This document shows positions 25,220 through 34,885 of a stretch of DNA of 64,000 bases, piece by piece. The position numbers were made by a program, and so were the translations under genes. Positions within the stretch are counted from its first letter, which is position 1. Each line of letters opens with the position of its first letter. Source of the stretch: Gemmatimonadota bacterium (lineage in GTDB: Bacteria > Gemmatimonadota > Gemmatimonadetes > Gemmatimonadales > GWC2-71-9); assembly GCA_003221035.1 (NCBI GenBank), contig QHUB01000018.1, positions 1-64,000 on the forward strand. Reading direction: 5' to 3'. A model generated the notes under the pieces. It had not been told where the DNA came from. It made no database searches and saw only the letters and a program-made list of their open reading frames with translations.

Positions 25220-26665
25220 ATGCGCGCGCCTCTCGTTCCGGTCTTGCTCTGTCTCGCGGTCGTTCCCGCGATCAGCGACGCACAGCACACTCACCAATTC
25301 GAATTTGGCGCGTTTGGCTCGTTCACGCGCTACGACCGGGCGTTTGGGCTCGACAACCAGCTCGGTGGCGGTGGCCGGTTCGGGTATTTCTTCAGTCCGG
25401 CCATCGGCGTCGAAGTCGACGCCGGCTATCAGCAACCCTCACTCACCACCGGTGGCACCACGGCGGCGCTCGCACTGGGAGCTGCCAGCCTGGTCGTCAA
25501 CCTCGGCGGCGATAACAATCTCTTCTATATCCTCGGCGGCTATTCGCGCCTGCGGTTCACCGACAACCCCAGCTACATGTTCACCGATAACGGTGTTCAT
25601 GGCGGAATCGGCGACAGAATCTTTCTGGGCGAGCGCATTGCGCTCCGTCTTGAAGCGCGGGGGATTTACTCGCCGAACACCGGACTTCCCGGCGGCGCCT
25701 GGGCCGGCCACATCGTCGGGTCCGCCGGCCTTTCGGTTTTCACCGGGCCGAGTGCCTTACACGACGCCGATGGGGACGGCATAGCCGACAAGAAGGATGG
25801 GTGCCCCGGCACACCCGGCGGCGCGATCGTGGACACCCACGGCTGTCCCAACGACTCTGATCGCGACGGCGTCTATAACGGCCTCGACGCGTGCCCCAAC
25901 ACTGTCGAACACGCCGAAGTCGACGCCAGCGGCTGTCCGAAGGACACCGACCACGACGGCGTCTACGACGGGCTCGATAAGTGTCCGGGCTCGATGACGG
26001 GCGCGCGTGTCGATGCCCAGGGCTGTCCGACGGACGCCGACGCCGATGGCGTCCCCGACGGTCCGGACCAGTGCCCGAACTCACCGGCCGGCGCCATGGT
26101 GGACACGACGGGCTGCCCGGTGGACAGCGATCATGACCGCGTGCCCGACGGGCTCGACAAATGTCCCAACACGCCGGCGGGCGTGGAAGTCGATACCGTG
26201 GGCTGTCAACGCGCGATCGACAGCGACGGCGACGGGATCGACGACATCAGAGACAAGTGTCCCGCGACGGCCGCGGGAACGCACGTGGACTCGGCCGGTT
26301 GCCCGATCCTCTTCACCGAAACGCGCAAAGAGGTCGTGCTGCGCGGGGTGACGTTCGAGACGGGCCGCTCAGCGCTGAAGCCTGATTCGTACACGATTCT
26401 CGACATCGTGGCGGCGTCACTCATCGCCAACCCCGACATCACGATCGAAATCGCCGGCCACACCGACAACACCGGAGCGGCGCCGACCAATACGCGTCTC
26501 TCACAGGCGCGTGCGGATGCGGTCCGGACCTATCTGGCGAGCAAAGGCGTCGCGCCCGGGCGGATGGTCGCCAGAGGCTACGGCCCGTCGGACCCGATCG
26601 CGCCCAACACCACCGCCTCAGGTCGCGCGCTGAACCGTCGCGTCGAGCTGCGGCAGACGAACTGA
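25220..26665 (+). CDS. OmpA-family outer-membrane protein with six thrombospondin type 3 repeats
   Basis: Signal peptide MRAPLVPVLLCLAVVPAISDA is followed by a beta-barrel-like N-terminal domain (HQFEFGAFGSFTRYDRAFGLD, GGGRFGYFFSPAIGVEV; about 23-180). Six calcium-binding TSP3 repeats follow (about 181-355), each with D-x-D-x-DG acidic loops and CPxT/VDxxGC cysteines, such as DADGDGIADKKDGCP and DSDGDGIDDIRDKCP. The C-terminal OmpA domain (about 375-481) contains EIAGHTDNTG and LSQARADAVRTYLASKGV, the peptidoglycan-binding fold. The protein probably anchors the outer membrane to the wall. It is a tandem paralogue of the next gene, which has eight repeats. AT-rich promoter just upstream. Confidence 0.92.
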   Translation: MRAPLVPVLLCLAVVPAISDAQHTHQFEFGAFGSFTRYDRAFGLDNQLGGGGRFGYFFSPAIGVEVDAGYQQPSLTTGGTTAALALGAASLVVNLGGDNNLFYILGGYSRLRFTDNPSYMFTDNGVHGGIGDRIFLGERIALRLEARGIYSPNTGLPGGAWAGHIVGSAGLSVFTGPSALHDADGDGIADKKDGCPGTPGGAIVDTHGCPNDSDRDGVYNGLDACPNTVEHAEVDASGCPKDTDHDGVYDGLDKCPGSMTGARVDAQGCPTDADADGVPDGPDQCPNSPAGAMVDTTGCPVDSDHDRVPDGLDKCPNTPAGVEVDTVGCQRAIDSDGDGIDDIRDKCPATAAGTHVDSAGCPILFTETRKEVVLRGVTFETGRSALKPDSYTILDIVAASLIANPDITIEIAGHTDNTGAAPTNTRLSQARADAVRTYLASKGVAPGRMVARGYGPSDPIAPNTTASGRALNRRVELRQTN

Positions 26666-26693
26666 GGACAGCAGGGAAGGGGGAGGTAGTCTC

Positions 26694-28382
26694 GTGAAGA
26701 AACTTGCGGCAGTGTGCGTGATACTGGCTCTGGGCGGCAGCAGTCGCCTCGCGGCGCAGTACGATCGTCGCTACGAGGTCGGGCTGTTCGGGGCGTACAC
26801 GAAATATGACCCGACATTCGGCCTCGCGAACAAGGCGGGCGGCGGTGCGCGATTCTCCTACGCGCTGAACCCGAAGCTCGGCCTCGAGGTCGAAGCGATC
26901 TTCCAATCGCCGCAGGACATCACGTCGACGACCCAGATCGAGCCGATGATTGGATCGGGGAGCCTGATCGTCAACGTGCTGAACCAGAAGCGCGCGACGT
27001 TCTTCATTCTCGGCGGCTACTCGCGACTGGACTTTGGCGGCACCGATCCCTATCGCTTCACCGATGGCGGGTGGCACGGCGGCGCCGGCGCGAAGCTCTA
27101 TGTGAGCTCGCGGCTTGCGCTGCGTCTCGACGCCCGCGCGATCTACTCGCCGAATTCCACGAGCGGCTTCACGGACAAGGCGACGCACTACGTCGGTTCG
27201 GCCGGATTGTCGTTCTTCCAGGCCGGCAGCGGCACGCCGTCAAAGGACACGGACCGCGACGGCGTCGCCGACAAGAAAGACACCTGCCCCGATACCCCGC
27301 TCGGCGCGACGGTCGATGGCCACGGTTGCCCGAGCGATCAGGACGGCGACGCCGTGTTGAACGGCATCGACCACTGTCCCGACACGCCGAGCGGCGCCAC
27401 CGTGGACGCGCGCGGCTGCCCGAGCGACCAGGACGGCGACAAGGTGTTCGACGGCATCGATCAGTGCCCGAATACCGCGGCCGGCGTCTCGGTGGACGCA
27501 AAGGGATGCCCGCCGGCGGTCGTACCGCTTGGCCCTGGTGACGCCGATGCCGACGGTGTAAATGATCTGCTCGACAAGTGCCCGGCGACTCCCGCGGGTG
27601 CGGCTGTGGACGCGAACGGTTGCCCGCTCGACTCTGATCGCGACAACGTCTGGGACGGGCTCGACAAGTGCCCCGACACGCCGCTGGGTGCGACCGTCGA
27701 CGCGAATGGATGCCCGTCGGACAGTGATGGTGACAAGGTTTTTGACGGCATCGATCGTTGCCCCGACACCCAGGCCGGGACGCCGGTGGATTCATTCGGC
27801 TGTCCGGCCGACAGCGACAAAGACGGTGTGGGCGACGGGTTCGACAAGTGCCCGAATACCCCCGCCGGGATTCAGGTTGACGCCACGGGCTGTCCGATGG
27901 CGCACGACACCGACGGCGACGGCGTCGTCGACACGCAGGATCGCTGCCCCAATACTCCCGCGGGCCAGCGCGTCGATCAGTACGGGTGCTTGATCCTGTT
28001 CGAGGAGCACACCGTCGTCCCGCCGGGCGCTCCGCCGGCGCGTCCGACGCTCATTTTGCAGGGCGTGAACTTCCAGACCGGCAGCTCGGTGCTCACACGC
28101 GATTCGTACGCGGTGCTCGACCAGGTCGCGGCGTCTCTCGTCGCGAATCCGGAAATTCGAATCGAGGTCGCCGGGTATACCGATTCGACCGGCGCGAAGC
28201 TGACGAACCTGCATCTCTCGATGGGTCGAGCCGGCGCCGTGCGCTACTATCTCGCGCGGAAAGGCGTGGCCCCGTATCGCATGCGCGCGCAAGGATACGG
28301 CGCATCGCACTACATCGCCTCGAATACGACGTCCGATGGACGGGCGCAGAACAGGCGTGTCGCGCTGCACAAGTTGAACTAG
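26694..28382 (+). CDS. OmpA-family protein with eight thrombospondin type 3 repeats
   Basis: GTG 26694 follows a GGGAGG site and starts a signal peptide (KKLAAVCVILALGGSSRLAAQ). It has the same architecture as the gene before it: a barrel-like domain (YEVGLFGAYTKYDPTFGLAN), eight TSP3 repeats with alternating D-x-D-G loops and paired cysteines (about residues 185-430), then an OmpA domain with EVAGYTDSTGAKLTN and VRYYLARKGVAPYRMRAQGYG. The product is 562 residues versus 481 for its neighbour, mostly because of two extra repeats. The pair probably arose by tandem duplication with later gain or loss of repeats. Spacing to the upstream gene is only 28 bases, so they may be co-transcribed; a strong terminator hairpin follows. 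Confidence 0.92.
   Translation: MKKLAAVCVILALGGSSRLAAQYDRRYEVGLFGAYTKYDPTFGLANKAGGGARFSYALNPKLGLEVEAIFQSPQDITSTTQIEPMIGSGSLIVNVLNQKRATFFILGGYSRLDFGGTDPYRFTDGGWHGGAGAKLYVSSRLALRLDARAIYSPNSTSGFTDKATHYVGSAGLSFFQAGSGTPSKDTDRDGVADKKDTCPDTPLGATVDGHGCPSDQDGDAVLNGIDHCPDTPSGATVDARGCPSDQDGDKVFDGIDQCPNTAAGVSVDAKGCPPAVVPLGPGDADADGVNDLLDKCPATPAGAAVDANGCPLDSDRDNVWDGLDKCPDTPLGATVDANGCPSDSDGDKVFDGIDRCPDTQAGTPVDSFGCPADSDKDGVGDGFDKCPNTPAGIQVDATGCPMAHDTDGDGVVDTQDRCPNTPAGQRVDQYGCLILFEEHTVVPPGAPPARPTLILQGVNFQTGSSVLTRDSYAVLDQVAASLVANPEIRIEVAGYTDSTGAKLTNLHLSMGRAGAVRYYLARKGVAPYRMRAQGYGASHYIASNTTSDGRAQNRRVALHKLN
27246..27990 (+). repeat. Tandem TSP3-coding repeats, about 70-80 bases each
   Basis: Eight degenerate direct repeats encode D-x-D-x-D-x-V-x-D-G-x-D-x-CP-x-T followed by VDxxGCP. 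Several neighbours are near-identical (DQDGDKVFDGIDQCP and DSDGDKVFDGIDRCP), indicating recent copying. A related six-copy array lies at about 25766-26310 in the preceding gene. Confidence 0.75.
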
Positions 28383-28400
28383 ACTGGCGCTGGAATCTTG

Positions 28401-28442
28401 GGGGGCCGGGGCGAGCAAAGCGTCCCGGCCTCCTGTATTTTC
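28401..28442 (+). terminator. Terminator after the second OmpA/TSP3 gene
   Basis: A 13-pair stem (28401-28413 with 28421-28433, two wobbles) around the loop AGCAAAG, core GGCCGGGGCG / CGTCCCGGCC, is followed by TGTATTTTC. This is the best rho-independent-like terminator in the window. Confidence 0.7.
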
Positions 28443-28468
28443 ATCCGCCCCGACAATTCGAGCGACGT

Positions 28469-30571
28469 ATGCGTTTGCAACATGCCGTCCTGGGTCTTCT
28501 TCTCGTCCCACGACTTCTTCACGGGCAGCAGCCGCCGCCCCAGTCCGCGCCCCGTCCCTGGCAATCGACCGACTACTATCGCCTGACCGTCGTCAGCAAT
28601 CCCGCGCTTTCGCCTGACGGGAAGCGCGTCGCGTTCGTCGTCACCACCGTCGTCGAAGACAAGGACCGCCGCCACAACGAGATCTGGATGGCGGCGGCCG
28701 ACGGCTCGTCCCCCGCGTTCCGGTACACGAGTCCCTCCACGGAGGCGACGAATCCGACCTGGATGCCGGATGGCTCGATGCTCGCGTTCTCGAGCAAGCG
28801 CGAAGGCTCGGACGATGACATCTGGTTCATCCGAACCACCGCTCCGGGCGGCGAAGCCTTCCAGATCAAGGGCGTGCACGCGATGCCGGCGTTCTCGCCG
28901 GCCGGGCTGTCGCTCGTGTATTCGTGGCGCGGCGAGGACCCCGACAGTCTCAAGAAGGACACGTCGCGCAATCGCGTCTCTCCCACGGCGATCACACGCG
29001 GTCCAGATCCCAAGCGCTTCGACGGACGGGTGTACACATCGATCCCGATCGTCGCCGATGAGCGGGGCTACCTGTCACCGCGCGAGACGCGGCGCCCCAG
29101 CCATCTCTATCTCGTGCCGCGCTCCGGCGGAACTCCACGCCAGCTCACCAGCGGCGAGCTGAGCCAGACGTCGCCCGGGTGGTCTCCCGATGGCAACACC
29201 ATCGTTTTCGAGCAGGACTCCACGGAGAACCGGGAAATTCGCGATGATGCGATGCCCGCGCTGTATCTGGTCAACGTCTCGGACGGTAGCGTTCGGCCAC
29301 TGCCAACCGGGTTCGCGCAAAGCAGCTCGCCCGCATGGTCACCGGACGGCCGGAGCGTGGCATTCGTCTGTTCGAAGGGTCGCGGGATGGACAATGACGT
29401 CTGTGTCGTCCCCGGGACTGGAGGAACTGCCAGGAATCTCACGGCGGGTTGGAATCTCGACCCGACCCACCCCAGCTGGTCTGTCGACGGCAGCACCATT
29501 TACTTCGAGGCCGAAGTCAAAGGCAACGTGCATTGCTTCGCGGTGGCGTCCGCGGGTGGCGCGGTTCGCCAGATCACGACCGGTGAGCGCCAGCTGCGTG
29601 GCTTCACGTTCAGCGCGGATGGACGCGCGCTCGCGTACGCGGCGAGCGACATCACTCACGGCACCGAGCTGTACATCGACGTGCTCAGCCGCAACACGGA
29701 CAAGAGGCTCACGAGCTTCAACGACTCACTCTTCAAACAAGTCGCCGCGATCCCCGCCGACACGTTCTGGTTCACGGGCGTCGGAGGACTGAAGATCCAG
29801 GGCTGGCTGATGAAACCCTACGGTTATCAGCCCGGCAAGAGCTATCCACTGGTGTTGTCGATCCACGGGGGACCGCACTCGAACTACGGCAACGTGCTGT
29901 TTCCCGAATTCCAGATGCTCGCGGGTCAAGGCTACTGGATGCTGTTCACCAATCCGCGCGGGTCGACCGGCTACGGCCACGACTTCACGTACGCGACGCG
30001 CGGTCGTTGGGGGATGGAAGACTACCAGGACCTGATGCAGGCCGTGGACATGGCAATCACGCGCGCGAAAGGCGGCGTCGACACGACGCGCATGGCGGTG
30101 CTCGGCGGATCGTACGGCGGCTTCATGACGAACTGGATCGTGGGACACACAAACCGCTTCCGCGTCGCCCAAACCGACCGCTCGATTTACAACTGGTACT
30201 CCTGGTATGGCTCCTCGGACGCCCAGGGTCTCACGGAATACGAGTTCAACGGCGCGCCGTGGGAAAGCGATTCGCTGTACCGCGTGCTCTCACCGATGGA
30301 ATACGCGAACAACATGCGGACCCCGATGTTGATCGTCCATTCCGAAGATGACAAGCGGGTGCCAATCACGGACGCGGAGCAGCTGTTCGTCTCGCTGCGC
30401 AAGCGCGGTATTCCGGCCGAGTTCGTGCGCTATCCGCGTTCGTTCCATGGGCTGTCGCGCACCGGCCCGCCCTGGCTGCTGGTCGACCGGTTGGAGCGGA
30501 TCCGGACATGGTTCGCCCACTGGATCGGGACGGGCGACACGACGCCGGCGGCGACGTCGAGCGAGCGTTGA
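28469..30571 (+). CDS. Secreted S9-family prolyl oligopeptidase / dipeptidyl aminopeptidase
   Basis: ATG 28469 begins a signal peptide (MRLQHAVLGLLLVPRLLHGQ); the frame extends far upstream through the OmpA gene, but that part is shadow. Residues about 30-420 are a WD40-like/TolB-type beta-propeller (SPDGKRVAFV, WMPDGSMLAF, WSPDGNTIVF, WSPDGRSVAFV). The C-terminal catalytic alpha/beta-hydrolase domain has LSIHGGPHSNYG, the nucleophile elbow LGGSYGGFMTN, the acid region HSEDDKRVP and the catalytic His in RSFHGLSRTG. Enzymes of this group remove dipeptides or cleave short peptides in the periplasm. The stop overlaps the ATG of the following M14 peptidase (TGATG), suggesting a peptide-scavenging operon. 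Confidence 0.95.
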   Translation: MRLQHAVLGLLLVPRLLHGQQPPPQSAPRPWQSTDYYRLTVVSNPALSPDGKRVAFVVTTVVEDKDRRHNEIWMAAADGSSPAFRYTSPSTEATNPTWMPDGSMLAFSSKREGSDDDIWFIRTTAPGGEAFQIKGVHAMPAFSPAGLSLVYSWRGEDPDSLKKDTSRNRVSPTAITRGPDPKRFDGRVYTSIPIVADERGYLSPRETRRPSHLYLVPRSGGTPRQLTSGELSQTSPGWSPDGNTIVFEQDSTENREIRDDAMPALYLVNVSDGSVRPLPTGFAQSSSPAWSPDGRSVAFVCSKGRGMDNDVCVVPGTGGTARNLTAGWNLDPTHPSWSVDGSTIYFEAEVKGNVHCFAVASAGGAVRQITTGERQLRGFTFSADGRALAYAASDITHGTELYIDVLSRNTDKRLTSFNDSLFKQVAAIPADTFWFTGVGGLKIQGWLMKPYGYQPGKSYPLVLSIHGGPHSNYGNVLFPEFQMLAGQGYWMLFTNPRGSTGYGHDFTYATRGRWGMEDYQDLMQAVDMAITRAKGGVDTTRMAVLGGSYGGFMTNWIVGHTNRFRVAQTDRSIYNWYSWYGSSDAQGLTEYEFNGAPWESDSLYRVLSPMEYANNMRTPMLIVHSEDDKRVPITDAEQLFVSLRKRGIPAEFVRYPRSFHGLSRTGPPWLLVDRLERIRTWFAHWIGTGDTTPAATSSER

Positions 30572-32907
30572 TGCGGCGGACGGGGATCTTGTTCGCGCTG
30601 GCAGGCACACTGCTGGCGGCACGGGCACACACACAGCAACGGCATCCGCGGCCGGCGGCCCCTCCTCCCGCCGCCGCAGTCATTCCCACGCCGCGCTCTA
30701 TCCTTGGCTTCGAACCAGGAGACGACCGCAAGCTGGTCGAATGGCCGGTCCTGGTGCGCTACTTCGACGCGCTGGCCAAGGCGAGCGACCGCGTGGATTA
30801 CCGCGAGCTCGGCAAGACGACGCTGGGTGCCCCGTTGATCGCCCTGGTCATTTCGAGCCCGCAGAATCTGCGGAAGCTCGAATCGTACCGGCAAATCAAT
30901 GCCAGCCTCGCCGATCCGAGAGCGTTGCGCACGAGCAAGGCGGCACGGGACGCGCTCCAGAACGGCAGGGCCGTGGTCCTGATCACGTCGAGCATCCATT
31001 CGACGGAGGTCGGCGGTCACTTGTCGCCGGTGCTCCTGGCCTACCGCCTTGCAACCGACACGAGCGCAACCACGCGCGCGATTCTCGACAACGTGATTCT
31101 CTGGCTGGTGCCGTCGCTGAACCCCGACGGCGTGACGATCGTCGCCAAGTGGTACAACCGCACCTTGGGCACGACGGCCGAAGGAACATCACCGCCGGAG
31201 CTGTACCACCATTACGCCGGCCACGACAACAACCGCGACTGGTACGCGTTCACCCAGATCGAAACGCAGCTGACCGTCGACTCCCTGTACAACCTCTGGC
31301 ACCCGCAGATCGTCCACGACATTCACCAGATGGAGACGAACGGCGCTCGACTGTTCTTGCCGCCCTACCTCGATCCCGTCGAGCCCAACGTTGACCCGCT
31401 GCTGATCGATGGCGTCAACGCGCTCGGGAGTGCGATGGCGTGGGAGCTCGCCGGACAGGGCAAGACCGGCATTTCAATCAACTCGACGTACGACGCGTGG
31501 ACGCCGGCGCGTGCCTATCAGCATTACCACGGCGGCGTGCGCATTCTGTCCGAGACCGCAAGCGCCGAGCTCGCCTCACCGGTCGACATCCCGTTCGACC
31601 GGCTGCAGGCGCGCGAGCGCGGCTACAACCCGCGGGAGCGGTCGTGGAACTTCACGAACCCCTGGCGCGGAGGCCGCTGGTCGCTGCGCGACATCGTCTC
31701 GTATCAGACCGAGGGCGCGTACGCGCTCCTCAACCATGCGGCGCGCAACCGCGAACGCTGGCTGACCAACTTCTTCACGGTAGAAACGCGCGCAGTCCGT
31801 GGGTGGCGCGAATGGCCGTACGCGTACGTGATCCCGGCGCGCCAGGACTCCGTGGCGCTCAGCGCGCTGCTGAGGATCTTGCACCGCGGCGCTGTCGAAA
31901 TCCGAACGGCGACACAGTCGTTCACGGCCCAGGGCCAGCGCCATGCCGCGGGAACGTACGTCGTCGTGCTGCGGCAGCCGTACGCGGCGTTCGCCAAGAC
32001 GCTGCTCGAGCCGCAACATTATCCTGATCGCCGTCAGTACCCGGGCGGACCGCCCGAGCGGCCCTACGATGTCACCGCACACACGTTGCCGATGCTCATG
32101 GGCATCACGGCCGCTCCCGTGAACGATTCGATCCGCGTGCCGCTCTCCGCGCCCATCACGCCGCGCGCGGTGAGTCCAGCTCCTCCGCTCGCGGGGGATT
32201 CGGTCCGCATTGGTCTCTACAAGTCGTACGACCCAGCGCTCGATGAGGGCTGGACGCGCTGGGTGTTCGACAACTGGAAAGTGCAGTACACGTCGCTCGT
32301 CGATTCGGTCGTCCGCGCGGGCAAGCTGCACGATCAGTTCGATGTGATTATCCTCCCCGATCAGCCGCCAGGCGAGATTCTGGAGGGGTTGGCGCCGCGC
32401 TATCCCGCGCCGTACGCGGGCGGCATGGGTACCGATGGCAGCGAGGCGCTCCGGCAGTTCGTCAACGACGGCGGCACGCTGATCGCGCTGAACGAAGCGA
32501 GCCGCTTCGCTATCCAGGCGCTGCTACTGCCGGTGCGCAACGTGCTGGAAGCGGTGAGCGACGAGGATTTCTACGCACCCGGCTCGATCTTCCGGCTTTC
32601 ACTCGACACGACGACCGCCATCGCGCGGGGGATGCCACGCGAAACCGTCGGCTGGTTTCAGGGCGGGCCCGCGTTCGAGGTGCTCGACTCGACAGTCACA
32701 CGCGTGATCGGCAGATGGCCGGTGGATCCCGATCGCGTCCTCTTGTCAGGCTGGGTGCTTCATCCCGACCGGATCGCCGGGAAGGCCGCGATTCTCGAGG
32801 TCCAACAGGGCGCGGGGCGCGTGATCCTGTTTGGAATCCGGCCCCAGTACCGCGGGCAGAGCATCGCGTCTTACGCCTTGCTGTTCAATAGTTTACGTAG
32901 TCGGTGA
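30571..32907 (+). CDS. M14-family zinc carboxypeptidase, secreted
   Basis: The 778-residue product starts with a signal peptide (MRRTGILFALAGTLLAARAHTQ) and a Pro/Ala linker. The peptidase M14 domain (about 60-370) has the zinc ligands in SSIHSTEVGG (HxxE), the substrate Asn/Arg region GHDNNRDW and the third ligand in HPQIVHDIHQ. About residues 430-778 form an additional C-terminal region seen in large bacterial M14 proteins, with strand-rich DSVRIGLYKSYDP and the DJ-1/glutaminase-like segment FVNDGGTLIALNEASRFA. It starts within the stop of the S9 peptidase gene. It resembles the M14 gene at 42302-45055 in both domain order and motif choice, suggesting ancient paralogy. Confidence 0.93.
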   Translation: MRRTGILFALAGTLLAARAHTQQRHPRPAAPPPAAAVIPTPRSILGFEPGDDRKLVEWPVLVRYFDALAKASDRVDYRELGKTTLGAPLIALVISSPQNLRKLESYRQINASLADPRALRTSKAARDALQNGRAVVLITSSIHSTEVGGHLSPVLLAYRLATDTSATTRAILDNVILWLVPSLNPDGVTIVAKWYNRTLGTTAEGTSPPELYHHYAGHDNNRDWYAFTQIETQLTVDSLYNLWHPQIVHDIHQMETNGARLFLPPYLDPVEPNVDPLLIDGVNALGSAMAWELAGQGKTGISINSTYDAWTPARAYQHYHGGVRILSETASAELASPVDIPFDRLQARERGYNPRERSWNFTNPWRGGRWSLRDIVSYQTEGAYALLNHAARNRERWLTNFFTVETRAVRGWREWPYAYVIPARQDSVALSALLRILHRGAVEIRTATQSFTAQGQRHAAGTYVVVLRQPYAAFAKTLLEPQHYPDRRQYPGGPPERPYDVTAHTLPMLMGITAAPVNDSIRVPLSAPITPRAVSPAPPLAGDSVRIGLYKSYDPALDEGWTRWVFDNWKVQYTSLVDSVVRAGKLHDQFDVIILPDQPPGEILEGLAPRYPAPYAGGMGTDGSEALRQFVNDGGTLIALNEASRFAIQALLLPVRNVLEAVSDEDFYAPGSIFRLSLDTTTAIARGMPRETVGWFQGGPAFEVLDSTVTRVIGRWPVDPDRVLLSGWVLHPDRIAGKAAILEVQQGAGRVILFGIRPQYRGQSIASYALLFNSLRSR

Positions 32908-32918
32908 GAGCTTAATCC

Positions 32919-32948
32919 TTGCCCCGCTGAGGGTCAGTTTCCTATGTT
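32919..32948 (+). promoter_or_regulatory. Promoter of the DUF4015 gene, probably leaderless
   Basis: TTGCCC (32919-32924) and TATGTT (32943-32948) with an 18-base spacer. The chosen ATG at 32959 follows ten bases later, which places the transcript start at or next to it. Confidence 0.5.
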
Positions 32949-32958
32949 GTGGGCCCCT

Positions 32959-34149
32959 ATGAAGTTGGCCCCGGTAGCCGCTTTCGTGATCGGGGCCGCG
33001 ACTTTGAGTCGCGGCCTGTTTGGACAGCAACTACCCACGTCGCCCCAGAATCTGCAGATGCGCGGCGTGGAGCTACGCTACGTCCTGCCCGGGTCATTCT
33101 CCGACAGCGCGCAGGAAGCGCAGCCGATCAAGGCATTGTACGTCAACGCCTGGGCCTTCGGCGGCGGCAAGCTCGCGTCGCTCGTTCGCCTGGCCGATTC
33201 TACGGAGATCAATGCCTTCGTCGTCGACGTCAAGGACGACACGGGTTGCCTGCTCTATCCCTCTGATGTCCAGGTCGCGCAGGAGATCGGCGCCACGAAG
33301 TGCGTGCGCACAAAGGACGTTCGGTCGCGGCTCGACACGCTGCGCGCGCACGACATCTACGCGATCGCGCGCATCGTCGTCGCCAAAGATCCGTTGCTCG
33401 CGGAGCGCAAGCCGCAATGGTCGGTCCAGCGCCGCGATGGCTCGGGCTTGTGGCGCGACCGGATCAACATCGCGTGGGTCGACGCGTTCAACGACTCGGT
33501 GTGGATCTACGCGGCTCAGCTCGCTGAAGAGGCCGTGCGTCTCGGCTTCAATGAAGTGCAGTTCGACTACGTCCGCTTCCCGGACGAGCCGAAAGAAGCA
33601 ATGGCGGAGGCGGTGTTTGCCGCGCGGAAATCCGGCGAGACACAGCGCGAAGGCGTGCAGGCCGGCATCGGGATTCTCACCACGCGCCTGCAGCCGCTCG
33701 GGATCCCGGTCACGTTCGACATCTTCGGTTTGACTTCCTCGGCGACGGGCGATCTCGGCATCGGGCAGGTGTGGGAGGACTTCGTCAGGGTCGCGGATGT
33801 CGTGTTGCCGATGGTCTATCCCAGCCATTACTACAAGGGCAGTTACGGTCTTGCGTGGCCCAATGGCGAGCCCTATCGCGTCGTGCGCACCGCCCTGAGC
33901 GAAGCGCTCGAGCGCTCACGGCCGCTCGCTAAAGCCGCGACGATTCGCCCGTATCTACAAGCCTTCACGCTCGGCCGCCGCAAGCCGCGCTACACGCCGC
34001 ACGAAATCCGCGAGCAGATCCGCGCGGCTGAAGAGCTCGGCATCGACACCTGGGTGCTCTGGAATCCTCGCAGCGTGTATCAGCGGGACTCTCTCCGTCC
34101 GTATCGGGATACGATCGTAACCGGTATAGGTGGCGGAGACGAACACTAG
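32959..34149 (+). CDS. Putative glycoside hydrolase, DUF4015 type
   Basis: ATG 32959 was chosen over the upstream ATG at 32944, which overlaps the -10 box. MKLAPVAAFVIGAATLSRGLFGQ is a signal peptide. The 396-residue protein has the DUF4015 pattern of a TIM-barrel glycosidase: IKALYVNAWAFGGGKLASL, INAFVVDVKDDTGCLLYP, LGFNEVQFDYVRFPDEP, VADVVLPMVYPSHYYKG and an IDTWVLWNPRSVY terminus. DYVRFPDE carries acidic residues likely to be catalytic. The family has been proposed to act on polysaccharides, but no substrate is established. The neighbours are secreted peptidases and a lipoprotein, fitting an extracellular degradation or envelope role. Confidence 0.87.
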   Translation: MKLAPVAAFVIGAATLSRGLFGQQLPTSPQNLQMRGVELRYVLPGSFSDSAQEAQPIKALYVNAWAFGGGKLASLVRLADSTEINAFVVDVKDDTGCLLYPSDVQVAQEIGATKCVRTKDVRSRLDTLRAHDIYAIARIVVAKDPLLAERKPQWSVQRRDGSGLWRDRINIAWVDAFNDSVWIYAAQLAEEAVRLGFNEVQFDYVRFPDEPKEAMAEAVFAARKSGETQREGVQAGIGILTTRLQPLGIPVTFDIFGLTSSATGDLGIGQVWEDFVRVADVVLPMVYPSHYYKGSYGLAWPNGEPYRVVRTALSEALERSRPLAKAATIRPYLQAFTLGRRKPRYTPHEIREQIRAAEELGIDTWVLWNPRSVYQRDSLRPYRDTIVTGIGGGDEH

Positions 34150-34165
34150 CGATATTTTCCCGACC

Positions 34166-34885
34166 ATGAAAAGACTGTTACCCTACCTGGCCTGTGCCGG
34201 GCTTCTGGCTGCGTGCTCCGACGCCGGCAGCGTGAACCCCGATGCGATTCCGGCCGAAGAAATCGTGGCCGTGCGCATGGCGCTGGACTCCGCATTCCTC
34301 CATGACACCACGCTCGACGCGTCATTTACCGGCGACTCCGGACTCTATGCGCTCATGTCGGCACTGGTGTTCCCGTTCGTCGACCGCGCGACGCGAGTCG
34401 TACAGGGAGCGGATACGATGCGGGTGGTAGGAATCGAATTCGACATCGACGCGACGCAGGGCGGCGCGCACGTCGTCAGCAATTTGACGGCGGTGCTCGC
34501 CTGGAAGGGTTACAACGCGACATCGCGCACGATGGACTCGGTCTTTTTCTTGATAGGATCGGGGCGTGCCCCCGTCAGCGATACACTCTGGGAGCGTTTC
34601 ACGCTCGACACCGCCGGCACGGGAACGGGGTTCGTCATCCATCAGGCCTCAGATTCGACGGTGACGAAATGGCTGACGCGTGGTGGGCATCTGCATACCA
34701 CCTCGAGCAGCTACGGCTCCAGCCAGGGCAACTCGAGCTTCAGCGTCGCGCACGGCACGTTGAGTGGCGAATACATGCTGACCGCGAAGCTGGTCCCCGA
34801 TTCGTCCACCATGGTGACGACAGCGCTCGATTTCGGGAGCGGGACTCAGGCCATCAAAGAAAAGATTCGGGGGACGATCCCCTAG
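34166..34885 (+). CDS. Lipoprotein of unknown function
   Basis: Start ATG 34166 gives a classic lipoprotein signal (MKRLLPYLACAGLLAAC, then SDAGS). GATATT at 34151-34156, nine bases upstream, suggests another leaderless mRNA. The 239-residue product has alternating strand patterns with Ser/Thr-rich stretches (HLHTTSSSYGSSQGNSSFSV) and no recognised motif. A possible internal helix is RMALDSAFLHD near the N-terminus. Located after the DUF4015 gene on the same strand, and its stop is shared with the convergent aconitase-family gene through CTAG at 34882-34885. An envelope-structural role is possible but nothing in the sequence shows it. Confidence 0.75.
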   Translation: MKRLLPYLACAGLLAACSDAGSVNPDAIPAEEIVAVRMALDSAFLHDTTLDASFTGDSGLYALMSALVFPFVDRATRVVQGADTMRVVGIEFDIDATQGGAHVVSNLTAVLAWKGYNATSRTMDSVFFLIGSGRAPVSDTLWERFTLDTAGTGTGFVIHQASDSTVTKWLTRGGHLHTTSSSYGSSQGNSSFSVAHGTLSGEYMLTAKLVPDSSTMVTTALDFGSGTQAIKEKIRGTIP

